DNA of 64,000 nt from Euglena gracilis (lineage: Eukaryota > Euglenida > Euglenophyceae > Euglenales), in contig CP154955.1 of NCBI GenBank assembly GCA_039621445.1, forward strand, positions 42,288,733-42,352,732. The letters run 5' to 3'. This document shows, one piece after another, positions 40,501 to 53,030 of the stretch. Numbering within the stretch: position 1 is the stretch's first letter; each line of letters opens with the position of its first letter. Position numbers and translations under genes: made by a program. The notes beneath the pieces are model-generated. The model was not told the DNA's origin and ran no database searches. It saw only the letters and a list, made by a program, of their open reading frames with translations.

Positions 40501-42422
40501 CCCTGGGTGCTTCAGATAAATAAACAAGAAGGAACAAAATCGATGCATCGTGCGGCATCGTTACACAGACACAAAAAAAATATTTGTTTGGAATTTGCTG
40601 CCACACATCCATAAAGTGGAACCAAAGCTTCAAACCACCAGAGACGAAGGAGAGGCTGGTTCCATGGTTCCAGGTGTGTGGAAATGAGTCCAGATGGTCA
40701 ATGTGGCCAACCATGAGAGTGTGGTATAAGGGATGGGGCAGTGATGAACGAAGCTTTGTACAACATCCAAGAGAGCAATGGCTGTAATGATGAATGCGTG
40801 AGTGTGAAGGTGCATTTCTGTGCGTTGCTGGGAGTTTGGTTGCCTTCCGCCGGGTAGCGTGCACGTGTGTGTTTAGTTTGCGTGCGGGCGTGCATATGTG
40901 CGATGCTGCTGTTGTGTCTGTGTGTACGTCTGCCCATTGAGTGTCACCTCGTGTTCTGTGGCTGTCTCTGAGTGGCTCGCGCGTGCATGCGTGCGCGGGG
41001 AGTGGCGAGGTTCTGCCAAAAGAAACAGAAGCCATATGAAATGTGCCCCCCACGCGGCTGTGGGCGCCGCGGTGGGGCTGCAGAGGATGGCCCCATTGCT
41101 TGGCGCGCAACTCATTCTCAGAAACCGCGGGGGCAAATATTTGTTTGAACATGTGGTGAGGGGACAAGCAGGATACACACAACTGGGGCGGCAAACCAGG
41201 CAGAAAACGAAAATCCAACCCCCCTGGGGGGTCAAGGCTTACATGCACTCAAGCAGCAATGTCGGGGCAGTTTCGCGTGTTGGCAAATTTCGGTGGGCAT
41301 ATCCGGATAAAACTCCCAAAAATGGCGGTGGGGAAGACTGCAAGGTCAAAAGCATAATTTTTTTTTGTGGATTCGGCATACACATTATGTCCAAGTGGAT
41401 AATCATTGGAAATTGAAGCTGATAACAAATATATGCTGCGATCGTGCATTCCACAGTCTCGGAGCACGCCACTTTCCCCGATTCTCACAGAGCTCCCAAC
41501 CCCGGATTAGTTTTTCAGTTTTTCAGTTTTTCATTAAAATTTCACATTATTATATATTTCACATCATGAACAAATGATGTTGAAATATAAAGACTGTTTC
41601 ATTTCATGAAAAATGGATGTTCATGCACCAGCAAATTGCTTGCAAAAGAGACTGGTGAGGGGGATGAAGCTTTTCAGAGCTAAGCAATATCATGTGCAGA
41701 TACCGATACAGGTCTTGTATGGAGAGGCAGAGAGAGAAAGAGAGAGAGAGAGAGCGCACAACTTAGCAGGGGCAGAGACGGCGCATGGAGACCACCTTGT
41801 CTCAGCCAAGAGGCTGCCCCCCCCCCCCGACGACAACAAACCTGCAAGCGGGGGGGGGGGGGAGGGATTGAGGGTTCCGCCCATTTCGGTCATCCGTTCC
41901 ATGGGACGAATCGGTGGGGTTGGCGGTGCCCTGGGGCACTTGCCCAAATGGCGAGTCAGAACCTCACGGGCTGCAGACCCGGTAGGGGGGGGGGCAAAGA
42001 AATGAGCCCCGAGATGGCCAAAGTGTGCCCCTTCTGGTCTCTTGGCATCGGATCGATCACCTTGGCGCCTGCCCTCCCCTGCCTGCCTTGGACGAGGGCA
42101 TGGGGGGAAAGGATTCAGAAAACAGGGCCACAGAGTCGGCATTTTGGCACAAATGCAAAAAATAATTGCTATCACATTAATCATATGATTCTGACCACTC
42201 CGATCATCTCCCCCAAATAATGGGAAATAAGTTTATTCATATATTTGACTTCCAAAGAGGCCCCAAAAATCCCCAAAAATGTTTATGGCCATTTTGAACT
42301 TCAAAAAGTGTAACTGCGGAGTTAGGAAAAAAGCTAAATTGCAATTGGACAGGGGCTTTGTTCTAGGACAATGGCCTTTCTTAATAAATAATTAATAAAT
42401 AAATGTAATAATAATATCATTT

Positions 42423-42722
42423 CATATAATACAATACAATATAACACAATACAATACAGTACAGTACAGTACAATACAATACAATACAATACAACACAAT
42501 ACAATGCAATACAATACATTTTTGCATGACATAACACAACACAACATAACATGACATGATATGATTAAACGTAACAAAACATTACACAACATAACAAAAC
42601 AAAACATAACACAACATAACATAACATAATGCAATACAATATGATATAATACAATACAATATAATATAATATAATATAATATAATATAATATAATGTAAT
42701 ATAATATAATAATATAATATAA
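42423..42722. repeat. (ACAAT)n / (ATAAT)n pentanucleotide array
   Basis: The ACAAT pentamer (with ACAGT, ACAAC variants) grades into ATAAT/ATATA units toward the right end. It is unlike the tetramer and dimer arrays elsewhere. Confidence 0.95.
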
Positions 42723-42789
42723 CCTCCTGCGTGCCGCGCAGCCTAATAACCCTGCCGGAAGGACTGCAGTGCGCAAATCATGCTTGTGC

Positions 42790-43300
42790 TTACCGACCGG
42801 GGGGGGGAGGGGGGTGGGTGCTATACGGTGCCTGCCCCTAGCAGGCACACCCCGGGGGGGGGGGGGGGACCCGGGGTTTTTCATTGAAAATGGCCTTTTC
42901 CAGGCCCCCGGCGCCTTCGGCGCTGGGGTCGGAGGGGGGTGCCTGCTAGGGGCAGGCACCCCCCCAAACCCCCCCGGGGGGGTTGGATCGGGTGGGGTGC
43001 TGCCCCTATGGGGTGCCTGCCCCTAGCACCCCCGCCCCCCCCGTGGGGTAGGCACCCAACTAAGCACAAGCCTGGCGCGAATCCTAACCCCTGCCATTTT
43101 AGACTCATCAAACGTGCAGGGGGGGACCAAATCCGTTCACCTTTCTTTCTCCCTAACTGTATGCCGCCTTTGGGAATCGCACAGCTGGGGCCAGGGAGGG
43201 GGATGTGAGTGGCGAAGGCGGCCGAACCGATGCCGGCCAGTCCTGACCTTAACCTGACGCCTCCACTGCGACGCCAACCAAGGGTCTGTTTCGTTAATGC
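42790..43300. repeat. GC-rich foldback-type repeat related to 58588-59173
   Basis: It has two facing copies of GGTGCCTGCCCCTAGCAGGCAC-type sequence (42830-42850, 42938-42960, 43011-43030). TTTGGGAATCGC then GGCGAA, CCGGCCAGTCCT and CCTGACGCCTCCACT parallel bases 58898-59000. Confidence 0.55.
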
Positions 43301-43905
43301 TTTTTTTAGTCCTGTTCCAGAGAAATGGGAATACTTTGTCCAAAACACGCACTGTGTTTGCACAGCAAATCATGTTGCAAAATGAAAAATTTCCCCAGAG
43401 GAGGTTGACATCTTTCCAAATCCTCTCCAGAAAAAAATGTACAGTCCTGGGGAGGTCCTAAAACAGTTTGTGTGCAGCTTACACTTTGCAACTTGCAATT
43501 CGCCTACTTTTCATTTTTTTCATTTTTTCATTTTTTTGCATTGGGCATTTTGAGGGGCCTTGTTCATTGTGAGATCAATTAAAAAAATCTGAAGTGATTT
43601 TTTTTTTGCAAAAAACACCTTCCATATGCTGTCTTTAAAGACACGAGGAGGTTACATACTTGGGGAATATTTCAACGCCCCCCCCCCCCCCAGTGCTTGG
43701 CCAACCATCGGGGGTTGAAAAATCTGCGCAGCGTCCGGCCAAGGCGACCTGGCCGAAGCCCGACAGGTGTGCTGAGGGTACAGGGACTGAGTCGACATGT
43801 CTAGGCTCCATCCATGATGGGACCCGGCAGCAGGGGCGTGAGGCGCTGGCGGCCTCGGTACTTACATGCACTGGTCCGTGCCACGCCGTTGCTCACAGGG
43901 GGCCA

Positions 43906-43906
43906 T

Positions 43907-43937
<31 letters not shown>

Positions 43938-44192
43938 GGAAAATGGCCATATATACATATATATTTTGTGTGTGTTTTTGTGTGTGGAAATATATATACA
44001 TATATATTTCCACAAACATACACGTACATACATACATACATACATACATACATACATACATACATACATACATACATACATACATACATACATACATACA
44101 TACATACATACATACATACATACATACATACATACATACATACATACATACATACATACATACATACATACATACATACATACATACATACA

Positions 44193-44249
<57 letters not shown>
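43906..44249. repeat. TACATA, (CATA)n and (AT)n array
   Basis: Five TACATA units, then about 200 bases of CATA (from 44018), then AT alternation to the start of the foldback at 44247. Confidence 0.96.
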
Positions 44250-44253
<4 letters not shown>

Positions 44254-44798
44254 GCTACACTTTATTATCATTATAGCAAGACTGACTCACTGCCCCCCCC
44301 CCCCCCCCCGGGGGGGGGGGGGCAGTAGTTGTACCTACCGGGGACTTCGGCCTCCCAGGTAAAACTACTGGGACCCCCTTGGTTTCCCTGGGGAAACCGA
44401 TGTATTGCCGGCAACTTTTTTCGCCGGCGGGGTTATTACAGGGTTATTTTCAGGATTAGGGTTAGGGTTAGGTTTTGGATTAGGGTTAGGGTTCGGGTAA
44501 GGGTTAGGGTGAGGGGAAATTCGGCCGTTGGGCCGGATTTTGGAGAATTTAGGCCGAATTTCCGGTCCAATTTTGTGTGCGAATTTCGACCCGATTTCGG
44601 CCCAACTTTTTTTTCCTAAATTGTAACCCTAACCCTATTCCAGATTCTAACCTGAACCCCACCCCTAAATTAAACAAAATATGTGCGAATCGCGGCGCAA
44701 AAACCAACATTTGGAGTTGGTGAAAGAAGTGGGACTCCCGCCCCCAGGTTAAACTACTGGGCCCTCCCCCCCTGGGGGGGCAGTGAGTTAGTCTTGCC

Positions 44799-44803
<5 letters not shown>
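44247..44803. mobile_element. Foldback element between microsatellites, with telomere-like core
   Basis: Left GCAAGACTGACTCACTGCCC (44272) pairs with right GGGCAGTGAGTTAGTCTTGC (44778-44797). Inward, CCCAGGTAAAACTACTGGG pairs with CCCAGGTTAAACTACTGGG. TTAGGGTTAGGG (44456-44515) faces TAACCCTAACCCTA (44622-44640). The outer ends continue as (CATA)n(AT)n and ATATG(TG)n. No target duplication is evident. Confidence 0.65.
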
Positions 44804-44849
<46 letters not shown>

Positions 44850-44868
44850 GGTGGGTGGGTGGGTGGAG
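44798..44868. repeat. (GT)n(GGTG)n microsatellite
   Basis: GT repeats followed by GGTG repeats, directly outside the right end of the foldback. Confidence 0.95.
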
Positions 44869-46072
44869 AGAGCGGTCCTGGAAATGTCTCAACCCCAGTG
44901 CTGACAGAGCTAAGGCGAAGGACAGCCTTGCCTGGAACAGGAAACCACCCTGCTCTGGACATGGGTCAATGGCTGAATGCCGTCCCCTTCACCTGGGGGT
45001 GCCCACCACACGGCCATTCAGTCACTCAGTCACTGCCGACCCCCCCCCCCCCACAGGGTTGTGGGGGTCAACCCACAAAAAGAAAAAAAACCCGCAAAGA
45101 AGCCCAAAAATCAAGGGCAGCCGGACGGTCACCGATCGTTTCTTGAAAAGTACAAAAACTAAAACTAAAGCCCAAAAAATGGGCAAACATTCATTAAAAA
45201 TGGGCTGCCGAACACATATTAAGGGGAAAACGTTCGACTTTTGGACAAATGCCTGGCGACTGGACTGGGCGATGGGGGGGGTCGAGGCTAAAAAAAGACT
45301 GCCAGCTATCTAGACTTTTACCCCAGGGGTGTGGTGCCCTCTGGCTTCAGAAACGTTCTGCTCTGAAAACTTGCAGTTTGATAAGCTTGTTTCCTCCCCC
45401 CCAGGCACGAAATTAAGGCTTAGGGGTCCAACCTTGGGAGGGGGGGGCAAGTTCTCAAATTAAGAATTTCGGTGGGCCAAGCGCAAAATATGCCAAAAAG
45501 CCCCAAAATGGGCGGCCAAGGAGGTTGAATCCAACTTTAGGGGGTAAGGTTGCATGGAAGGAAGAGGGGGGCCAGGGGAGGGGAGGAGGTAGCAATTCAA
45601 TAAAACGCTGTGGAAGCAATAAATGATACGCAGTGATGATAAAATTTTTAAGTAATAAATAACAATAAAGCAATAAATAATAAACTGTGAGCAGTCGCTT
45701 GGTTATAACCCCTGGAGGAAACCAGGAACCTCGAGGGTTAAAGCACAGCAGTATACACGGGTGACAAAAAAAAAACGGCAGCGACCCTCTGGACGCAGAA
45801 AAAAGCATTCCGATGGTGGTTCTGGTACGGGCCCCATTGTCCGGGGAACCCTCGCACCTAGGGCCAATGCGGCCAGACATTTTCGGAAGAGGTATCCGCC
45901 AATTTGCACGGGGCTTTGGGAGGTTGGTCCAGGAGGAAATGCCCTTGGCCCAGGAGGTTCTACAATGTCCACTGCATCCCCTCCCGTCTCATCGAGGATT
46001 CCTTAACAAAGTGTTCCCCCAGAGCAATGGTAGGGGGTGGCAATTTTGGGTGCCAATTTTATATATGCATGT

Positions 46073-47062
46073 AATTTTCGATGCCTCCGACTCGGTCGTT
46101 TTCGTTTTCCTTGCTGAAGGGACGGTTAGATTCGACAAGCCCAGATGAGTGGGTTCCACCGAGCCAATTAACTTTTGTTTTCAGCCATCTTGCTCTGCCA
46201 AGAAATATGGCCTCTGGGAGGGGGGGGGGTAGCTTTTGAGAAAAGCGATATTTCGTTCCAAGAAAAAAATTGAATTAGAAAGGAATTAAAAATAAATTAT
46301 TAGAAATTAAAGGGGACCACAGATTCATTCACTGACCCCCACAATGAAAACAACACACCCAGAAATCAACAGAAAACTCTCATCGAATAGGGGAGAGATC
46401 CCAGAAGGCAAATTGTGCCAGCCAGAGTCGTCGCCCCAGCCTCTCAGTTGCAATTAGAAACAATGGGAATGGGAAAAGGAAAGGCTGAGGTAGGCCGAGG
46501 CATGATGGCAGCTTCGGTTGTCGGCGACCAGGAGAGGAAACATAATGCTGCGGCGTCACCTTTCCAGGTGTGGGACCGAATGGCACAAGAGGTATGTGAA
46601 TGTCGAGGGTTGGACTCAACCACACCAAAGAATCCATGGCAGCCATCGCCAATGCCGAAAATTTGCCCAGTTTTGGACCATTTTAGATCTGGGTGCCCGG
46701 CCAAGGCGAAATTTCGGACGATGGCATGCAAAATTAGGCAGAGTTTGCAAAATTTTTTGGAGGTCTCAGCTTCCAGATGACGTGGCCGCGCTTCCTAGAA
46801 TTCTTGCCTCTCACTTTTCAGAGCATTTAAATTTTGAAACCACGCCAGATTGGGCGGTTATCATAAACAATCAACTGTGTTCAGTATTCCTCAACTGATC
46901 TCTATCATATAAAATTTTCAATTCCTCGGATTTGGTCGTTTTCGTTTTCCTTGCTGAAGGGACAGTTCGATTCAACAAGCACAGATGGGTGGGTTCCATC
47001 AAACTAATTAATTGCTTTTTCCAGCCATCTTGCTCTGCCAAGAAATGTGGCATCTAGGAGGG
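46073..47062. repeat. 150-base direct repeats exactly 840 bases apart
   Basis: 46073-46222 and 46913-47062 align without gaps, roughly 85% identical by eye. Perfect blocks include GGTCGTTTTCGTTTTCCTTG and GCCATCTTGCTCTGCCAAGA. This could be a tandem duplication of an 840-base unit or short terminal repeats of a small retroelement. Confidence 0.85.
46518..46898 (+). other. Unrecognised open frame between two direct repeats
   Basis: The frame of about 126 codons has normal-looking composition (for example LPDDVAALPRILASHFSEHL) and ends at a stop. It lies within the 840-base unit bounded by 150-base direct repeats. No motif is recognised. It may be part of a mobile element or chance. Confidence 0.18.
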
Positions 47063-47115
47063 GGTAACTGTTCGGGAAAGCGATGTTCCAGTCCCCCCCC
47101 AAAAAGGAGGATCAC

Positions 47116-47118
<3 letters not shown>

Positions 47119-47178
<60 letters not shown>

Positions 47179-47203
47179 CGACGACGACGACGGCGACGAC
47201 GAC
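47119..47203. repeat. (CAA)n(CGA)n trinucleotide repeat
   Basis: About 20 CAA units then CGA/CGG units. It lies just after the second 150-base direct repeat. No supporting gene was found. Confidence 0.95.
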
Positions 47204-47209
47204 AGGTGA

Positions 47210-50200
47210 ACAGCACAGGGCGACTTGCTGCTGCTGCTTCTCCCACAACTGATCCCACAACTCTCCAGGGTAACACAGCAAAGACGGAAGGTGATGTGGC
47301 AGGCAATCCACCCCGGAGAACACTTGTGGGGAAGAGGGTGGGCTGAGCAAGGAAGGTGCTGGTCCGAAAAGACAAAGAGCACTCCCAGGACGCGATGAGA
47401 AAAGACAAGTAAATTCTCGCTTTTGTCGCTGAGCTTTAGAGGCACCCCCCCCCCTGTCGTACAATAAACTGCGGTCAATGACCAGGGGATTGACCCCCCA
47501 ACCTACCATCAACGACAGGGGGGGGGGGTTGTACAACAGGGGCAATCACCGAGAGGCCGCAGACCCACCGTATGATGGAGGGCTGCCGGCCGTGGTAGAA
47601 ACTGAGAATCCATGCATCTCTCGGATGGGGCAGGAGCACCGTCCCGGGTGTTGTCCCAGAAACGATCCCCATATGTGTCCCCGTGCCAGCGTGACGGCCT
47701 TGGGGAGCCGGCCGAACTGGCGGACCACTGGTGGGGGAGGAGGCAGCAGACCCCTAAGCCAGGGGCCACGGAGCGGAGAGGGCAGGGAAGGGGGAGGGAG
47801 GGGGCTGGGGGCGAGCAGGGGGGAGCTACACAATTGCGCCATGGTAAGCTTGCAGACTGGCGCTGTAGTCAGCTCCGGTGGGGAAAACCCGCCAACCATA
47901 CTTCATTTCAAATCGCAGATGAACATGTGCAAACCTCATGCATATTGTACATCATGTTTTGTTTTGCATTCATATAAATTATGTATGTTTACAACATGAA
48001 AATATGTGCAATTGCATGTTTCCATGCATGTGAACATAAAAATGACATTGTCCTTTCGACAAAACATGATGCAAAAATCCTGGTTGTCGTTGAAAGTTTG
48101 GGCTGCATTGTAAACCTCAAAAATAAATGATGCAATGCGTTGTAATGCTCCTCCTTCATACCCATCAGCATCCAATTAATATCCAATTAATGCGACGGAG
48201 AGGCAACTTGGAGGTATTCATGGGGGATGCATATGAAGTGGAGCCAGGGTGGAGGGGAGAAGGGTTCAAGTAGGCCCAGATCCCCCATAAACAGTGGCGG
48301 GGCAAAGTGACGAGGCACGAAGCGACGAGCCAAATTTTTCTTCATTCCCCCCCAAATCAACTTCAACTGTGATGTTGGGCATCTTTGGGCAAAAATTGTC
48401 AATTTTTTTTAAAAAAATTATGCTAAAATTAAAATATTATTTTTTAAATATTACACTAAGCAGTACGGGAGCAAAAGCGCCGAGGAAAAAAATTGATCTT
48501 TTGGGGGTTCTGGGAACCCGTTGTGGAGCCCTTGTGGCAGGAGGGGGGTCCACCGAGGGGATGGGTAGGGACCCCTAAAGAGGGGACACCCTCTTCAGAT
48601 CGAACCCGGGGGGTACGACCACTATCTGCACATATGTATGGATGCATTGAAAGATGGACGGTGGACGGATTAGAGGAATCGGTGGAAATGATGGATGGAT
48701 GGGATGAGAGGATGGGGGGGGGAATGGAGGAGACACCCCGCTTGAAGGAATCTGACACACCTGAGCAACTGTGGGAAGAATGTGCACAAAAATGAAACAC
48801 GAAAATGAAACACGAAAATGAAACAGGCCAGGTCGGAACAATTGCGTGCTGTGGTGCTGTAGGTGCTGGCAGGAGACAAGTCCAAGGCTCCAAGGCTTGG
48901 AGGGGGGGGGCAGGCGACACGGAGTCAATTTTATGAAAAAGGACTGCCGTTCTAACGCCAATGGCATAGGAGAGATATGGGGGCAGAACTCCATAGAAAG
49001 GCTCCTAAAACAATTATGACACTCCAAACGCCCCTGAAGACAAAAGAAGAAGGGGGAGAGAATGTGCTCAGGCACCTCCAATGTGCGATGCAAAAAAATG
49101 CAAAAAAATATCCAATGCAAATTGCAGGAGAATCCTCAAAGACCTCCCAAATATTTCTGCCGGAGAGAAGAAAAATCATCGCCTCTGCGGGGCAAAAAAT
49201 TCATTATGCAACACAATGCATGTTTTGGACAATCACTTAACCGCACCAAAAATAACAAAGGCACGATGAAAAGAAAAGATGAAAGAAAGAGTTTTGAACA
49301 CTTTTTAGACAAATACCCAAAAATGAGAAACAAACAACAAAAAAAACAAAGCAAAAGCAAGCGTGGTGCAGCTTTGCATGGGGGAACAATCGATTTGCCC
49401 AGTTGCACACGCTCATAACGCCCCCCCAAATAAAATCCCGGGTCAACTTTTTGGGTCCCTTGCTGAAAATCCCACGGGGAGGTCTGATTTTGGGGGGGTT
49501 CCATTTTGGATTATTTTGCTGAAAAATTCGCCCGAAAGAAACCTTCCCGCGGGAAGGTCCAAAATAGGCTCAAACAAGGGCAATTTTTGGCAATGAGCAA
49601 AAAAAAACGTCAAATAGTGCTAATTTTAACACATGCAACATGGGCAAAAACCGAAAAATGTCAAAAAAAATCGCCCATTTTGGGAGCATTTTCACATTTT
49701 GGGAGCATTTTAGGGGGGGGTCGACTTTTTAGGGTTTCCCGAAAAAATCAGGGTGGTTCTTGTCCTTTTTTTTTGGAGCGGTCCACTTTTTGGATTTTTG
49801 CTGAAAATTGGCAGGCGGTCCTATTTTTTTTTCGGAGTTTATTTGGTTATGCAACAAAAAAAAAGACACAAAATCCGTCTGAAATAATGCCCCCCCCCCC
49901 CAGAAAAAAGAAGCCAATGGAAAACCAAGGAGTGCCAAAGATGGGACGATTCACGTTCATTTTTTGGAACGAATTGAAAAGATGCACAGAAGAGAACCTT
50001 TGGAGTGCTGTGGCGGTGTATGTGTATGCTGTGATTGTTTATGATTTGGATGCCAGCCTTCGAACTGGTGCCCTTCTGTGGCAAACATGGCCTTTTGAAT
50101 GCGGAGGAACAGGACAGGATTAATTTGCAAGGAAAGAGGAAAATCAACATCGGGGTACCAACGACCGAGGGCAAAAAAAAGGCAAGGTGAAATTTACAGG

Positions 50201-50680
50201 CAAGTGACAAGCCAGGGTCAACAAGCCAAGTTCAACAGCCAGAGGCTGATCGTAGGCTGGTCGTTAGCGGGGGGATGAAACGATGAAACTAATTATGTGC
50301 GCTTCCCATGCTGAAGGTGATCAATCACCTGTCGGCCAGTGTGGGTTCAAAAAAAAAAGACTTCCCTTGCTGACCCCCGCCTGTGTGCACTGTGGCGGTT
50401 TGTTTGATGCCTTTTATCCCTTCTTCTTTTGGCCCAGTGCTGTTTTTCGCCTCTGGCCCTTTTTGTCTGTGTCCGTGGAGGTAGCCGGAGCCTGGCGGGA
50501 CTTATCTTGTTTACGACGCCAGCCATCAAGCGCCTGCCAGGCAGATGTTCAACTTTAGTTGGGGGGACCACCCCCAGAGGCTGGACATTCGTGGCTGGAA
50601 AAACACTGCTGGCTGCCCCCTCCCCATAGGGGTCCCCCAGTTTGAATGCGGCCCAAATTGAAATGGAAGCGCAAACCTGT
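47210..50680. other. Stretch without recognised gene
   Basis: 47600-47850 is GC-rich and open in all minus frames, with no family match. 49430-49560 has element-B-like TCTGATTTTGGGGGGG motifs. 50390-50500 has a diverged copy of a block seen at 29640-29720 (GTTTGTTTGRTGC, TTTATCCC, TGGCCC). Otherwise A/T-rich. Confidence 0.35.
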
Positions 50681-50689
50681 TTGGTGTTG

Positions 50690-50716
50690 TTGCTGCTGCT
50701 GCTGCTGCTGCTGCAA

Positions 50717-50749
<33 letters not shown>

Positions 50750-50815
50750 TTGTTGTGGTTTTAGCTATGGTTATGATAATGATGATGGTGATGATTATGA
50801 TTATATTCATGTCCG
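50690..50815. repeat. (TGC)n(TGT)n(GAT)n repeat
   Basis: TGC/TGT trimers grade into TTATGATTATG/GATGATGG. No gene supported. Confidence 0.85.
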
Positions 50816-51439
50816 GTGCCATTGAAACTTCAATGGTGAGGTCCTCTTTTCAGGCCAGTGACAAAAATTTGAGCCGGGAGGCCTGTTTCCGAGGCACCTT
50901 TTTTTTTTTGCTCATTTCAGGCCCATCTTTTTGGGAACGCATTTTCTACGTAAGTGAAAAATCCATCACCTCCTGGGGAGGGTTGCTGGCCTTCAGGCAC
51001 CTTTGGCAGACAACGGCGTTGAACTAAAAACACATGACTTTTTTCCCGGACAGAATCCATGAACCCATGGAGCCGGACGCCGTCGCGGCGAACCCAAGCG
51101 ATGGCCAAGGGCACCAGGCAGGGAATGGGGGGAAAAACACAGAAGCCCGGGGCTATGGGCAGAGTGGCGGGGGGGGGGGACGTGGCGTTACAGTGGGTTC
51201 GGGGTCTCGCCAGCGGCGGTGCTTCGCGGCCCGGCTCCTTTTCCGACGTTCCCCATGGAGACCAAGCGTGGACAACAAAGAAGCAAGGTGGGGCGGACCT
51301 CCCCCCCCCAGACGCCTGTCCCACCCCCCCACCCTGTGCCACCCCTGTGGCCTGTGGGGTGAGTGTTGTTGGGCGGAAGGACCTCCCCTCCCCCCTCCCT
51401 CGCCTGGTGGGGGGGTCGACCCCCCCCACCCACCACAGC

Positions 51440-51461
51440 ATTTTCACGGGCTGTTTTTTTT

Positions 51462-51501
<40 letters not shown>

Positions 51502-51530
51502 GCACGGTTTTTTTTTTATAGCAAATCCAC
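51440..51530. repeat. T-run/A-run hairpin
   Basis: GGGCTG-T10-ATA then about 36 A, then GGGGCACGG-T9-ATAGC. This is a symmetric AT-rich palindrome between GGGG/CCCC tracts. Confidence 0.7.
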
Positions 51531-51680
51531 CCGGCGCCGAAGGAATACAGGAGGAGGTGGTGGGGTGGTGGTCGATCCCCCTCACCCACCCACCATGTGG
51601 GGGGTGGGGGGTCAACCCCCCTCACCCGCTCACCACCCTGGCTGTTTGGCCGATTCCCGTACTGTCCTGCCCCCCCCCCC

Positions 51681-51760
51681 TTGGTTGCACTACTGGCTCC
51701 TTGTCTGTTTATGGCCGGCGCTAACTTTGCCTCTGGCCCAGGTTGCTGTGTGGTGAGCGG
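51681..51760. repeat. Dispersed ~90-base repeat, reverse copy 3
   Basis: TTGGTTGCACTACTGGCTCC, TTGTCTGTTTATGGCCGGCG and CTAACTTTGCCTCTGGCCCA are the reverse complement of the blocks at 28024-28096. The palindrome arms are degraded. Confidence 0.7.
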
Positions 51761-52147
51761 CCAGGACCCCTTACAGCAGCCCTCTTTTGTTGCTCCGCCT
51801 GGCCGGGTGCGCAACTCGGGTGTCATTCCAGCGCTGTAGGGGCACACACTCACCTTGTGTGGTTGGTGTGGTTCCCGTGGTTCCCGTGGTCCCCCCCCCC
51901 CGCACCAAAAAAAAAAAACAACAGCCGGCGACGGCCCGAAGGATGGTGGGGCCACAAAGCGGAGCCGCCAACCTGGCGCTTCGGCGGTGGACGGGCGGCT
52001 GGCCTCCGGGGCGGAGGAATCCCGTCCGGAGAGGGCAGGAGTGTATGGGATGCCCTGACGTGGGGGGTGAATCAAAGACTGGGCCGCCTTCTCTGTTCTG
52101 TCGGAGAAACCCGCGCCGGCACGTGCACAAAAAGCTCTGCAGTTTAC

Positions 52148-52345
52148 ATGCGGTTATCATGGGAGATGTTCCTGGGGCAATGTCAAGTGCTGGCAGATGA
52201 ACACCGAGGAAAACCTCCTTTTTGTGGGAGGACATCGAGACAGAAGTTTCTGGGCTTCTCAAGCTGCTTCCTCGCTGAGGGAGGTCAATTTTAAATTTGG
52301 TTTGGTCATCAGAAACCGGGGCCCCCTTTGCAATGCCTGAATACA
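52148..52345 (-). CDS. Possible second exon of the same unknown gene
   Basis: A good acceptor TTTTTGTTCTGCAAGCAG| leads, in the phase left by the preceding exon, to YSGIAKGAPVSDDQTKFKID, a Ser-rich segment, KKEVFLGVHLPALDIAP and GTSPMITA. The donor is GCAT|GTAAAC. An internal donor KKE|GTTTTC would instead connect in phase 0 to an open stretch near 51960-52110 (GIPYTPALSGRDSSAPEASR). No family is recognised. Confidence 0.38.
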
Positions 52346-52515
52346 CTGCTTGCAGAACAAAAAGATTCCAAAAATCAGCACCAGAGGGGGGGAGAAATGG
52401 GCTAGCCTGGCCTCAGGAAATTGCGCAGAAATGCGCAAAGTTTGAGAGAGAAAATGAAGAGAAAAAAAAACGCGAAAATGCAAAAAAACACACAAAAAAT
52501 GAAACAAAATGGAAC

Positions 52516-52636
52516 AAAATTTCAATGGATCATTTTGCTGCCCCGCTGATGTTTTTGGTCTTCCCTCCTCCTGGACCGCTTGGCTGCGATTTCTTGGCAT
52601 AAAATATGTGTTCCACTTGTCTTCCCCCTTCTCCAT
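52516..52636 (-). CDS. Possible first exon of an unknown gene
   Basis: An ATG in a GACATGG context opens MEKGEDKWNTYFMPRNRSQA and continues through VQEEGRPKTSAGQQNDPLKF. It is hydrophilic and not repeat-derived. A GT donor (TTTT|GTTCCA, phase 1) follows, then a 170-base pyrimidine-rich intron. I do not recognise the product. Support is reading phase shared with the next exon and ordinary amino-acid composition. Confidence 0.38.
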
Positions 52637-52971
52637 GTCTCAGCGAGATTTGACAAAGGTGTGTCAAAAAACTCTTGCAACTCTCGACCCCCAAAGAGAT
52701 GGTTTGTCCGGACTCCCGAAATATCCCCCCCTCGAAATACCCCCCTTCCCCCCCAAAAACTTTAAAAAACCTTTTAACAAATTTTCACAAAAAAATGGGC
52801 TGAGGTAAGACGGACCACAAGGGATGGGATTTTGTTTAAAGGATCTCCCTGAGGCCTAAGGGCGGCCAATGACAACGGGGTCAAAAATAAAAATATAAAG
52901 TTGCCTGACTCATTTTTGACGTCTTAGATGGATGGGCGATGGTCCAAGGATGCCAGAAATCATTTTTTTCC

Positions 52972-53030
52972 CCTTAGTTGCACTGAGGCTTCTTGTCTGT
53001 CCATGGCCGGTGCCAATTTCGCTAAATTCT
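52972..53030. repeat. Dispersed ~90-base repeat, reverse copy 4
   Basis: CCTTAGTTGCACTGAGGCTT, CTTGTCTGTCCATGGCCGGT and GCCAATTTCGC match copy 3 with scattered changes. Confidence 0.65.

Noticed and set aside
40505-41500. Possible reverse-transcriptase-like C-terminal remnant
   Set aside because: Word-level resemblance only. No YxDD or endonuclease motif, and frames are broken.
44456-44650. Chromosome end (true telomere)
   Set aside because: The TTAGGG-like tracts are short and degenerate, face each other, and lie inside a foldback with sequence continuing on both sides.
47600-47860. GC-rich minus-strand stretch open in three frames
   Set aside because: Each frame looks equally protein-like, no splice-bounded unit or family motif stands out, and there is no neighbouring exon in phase.
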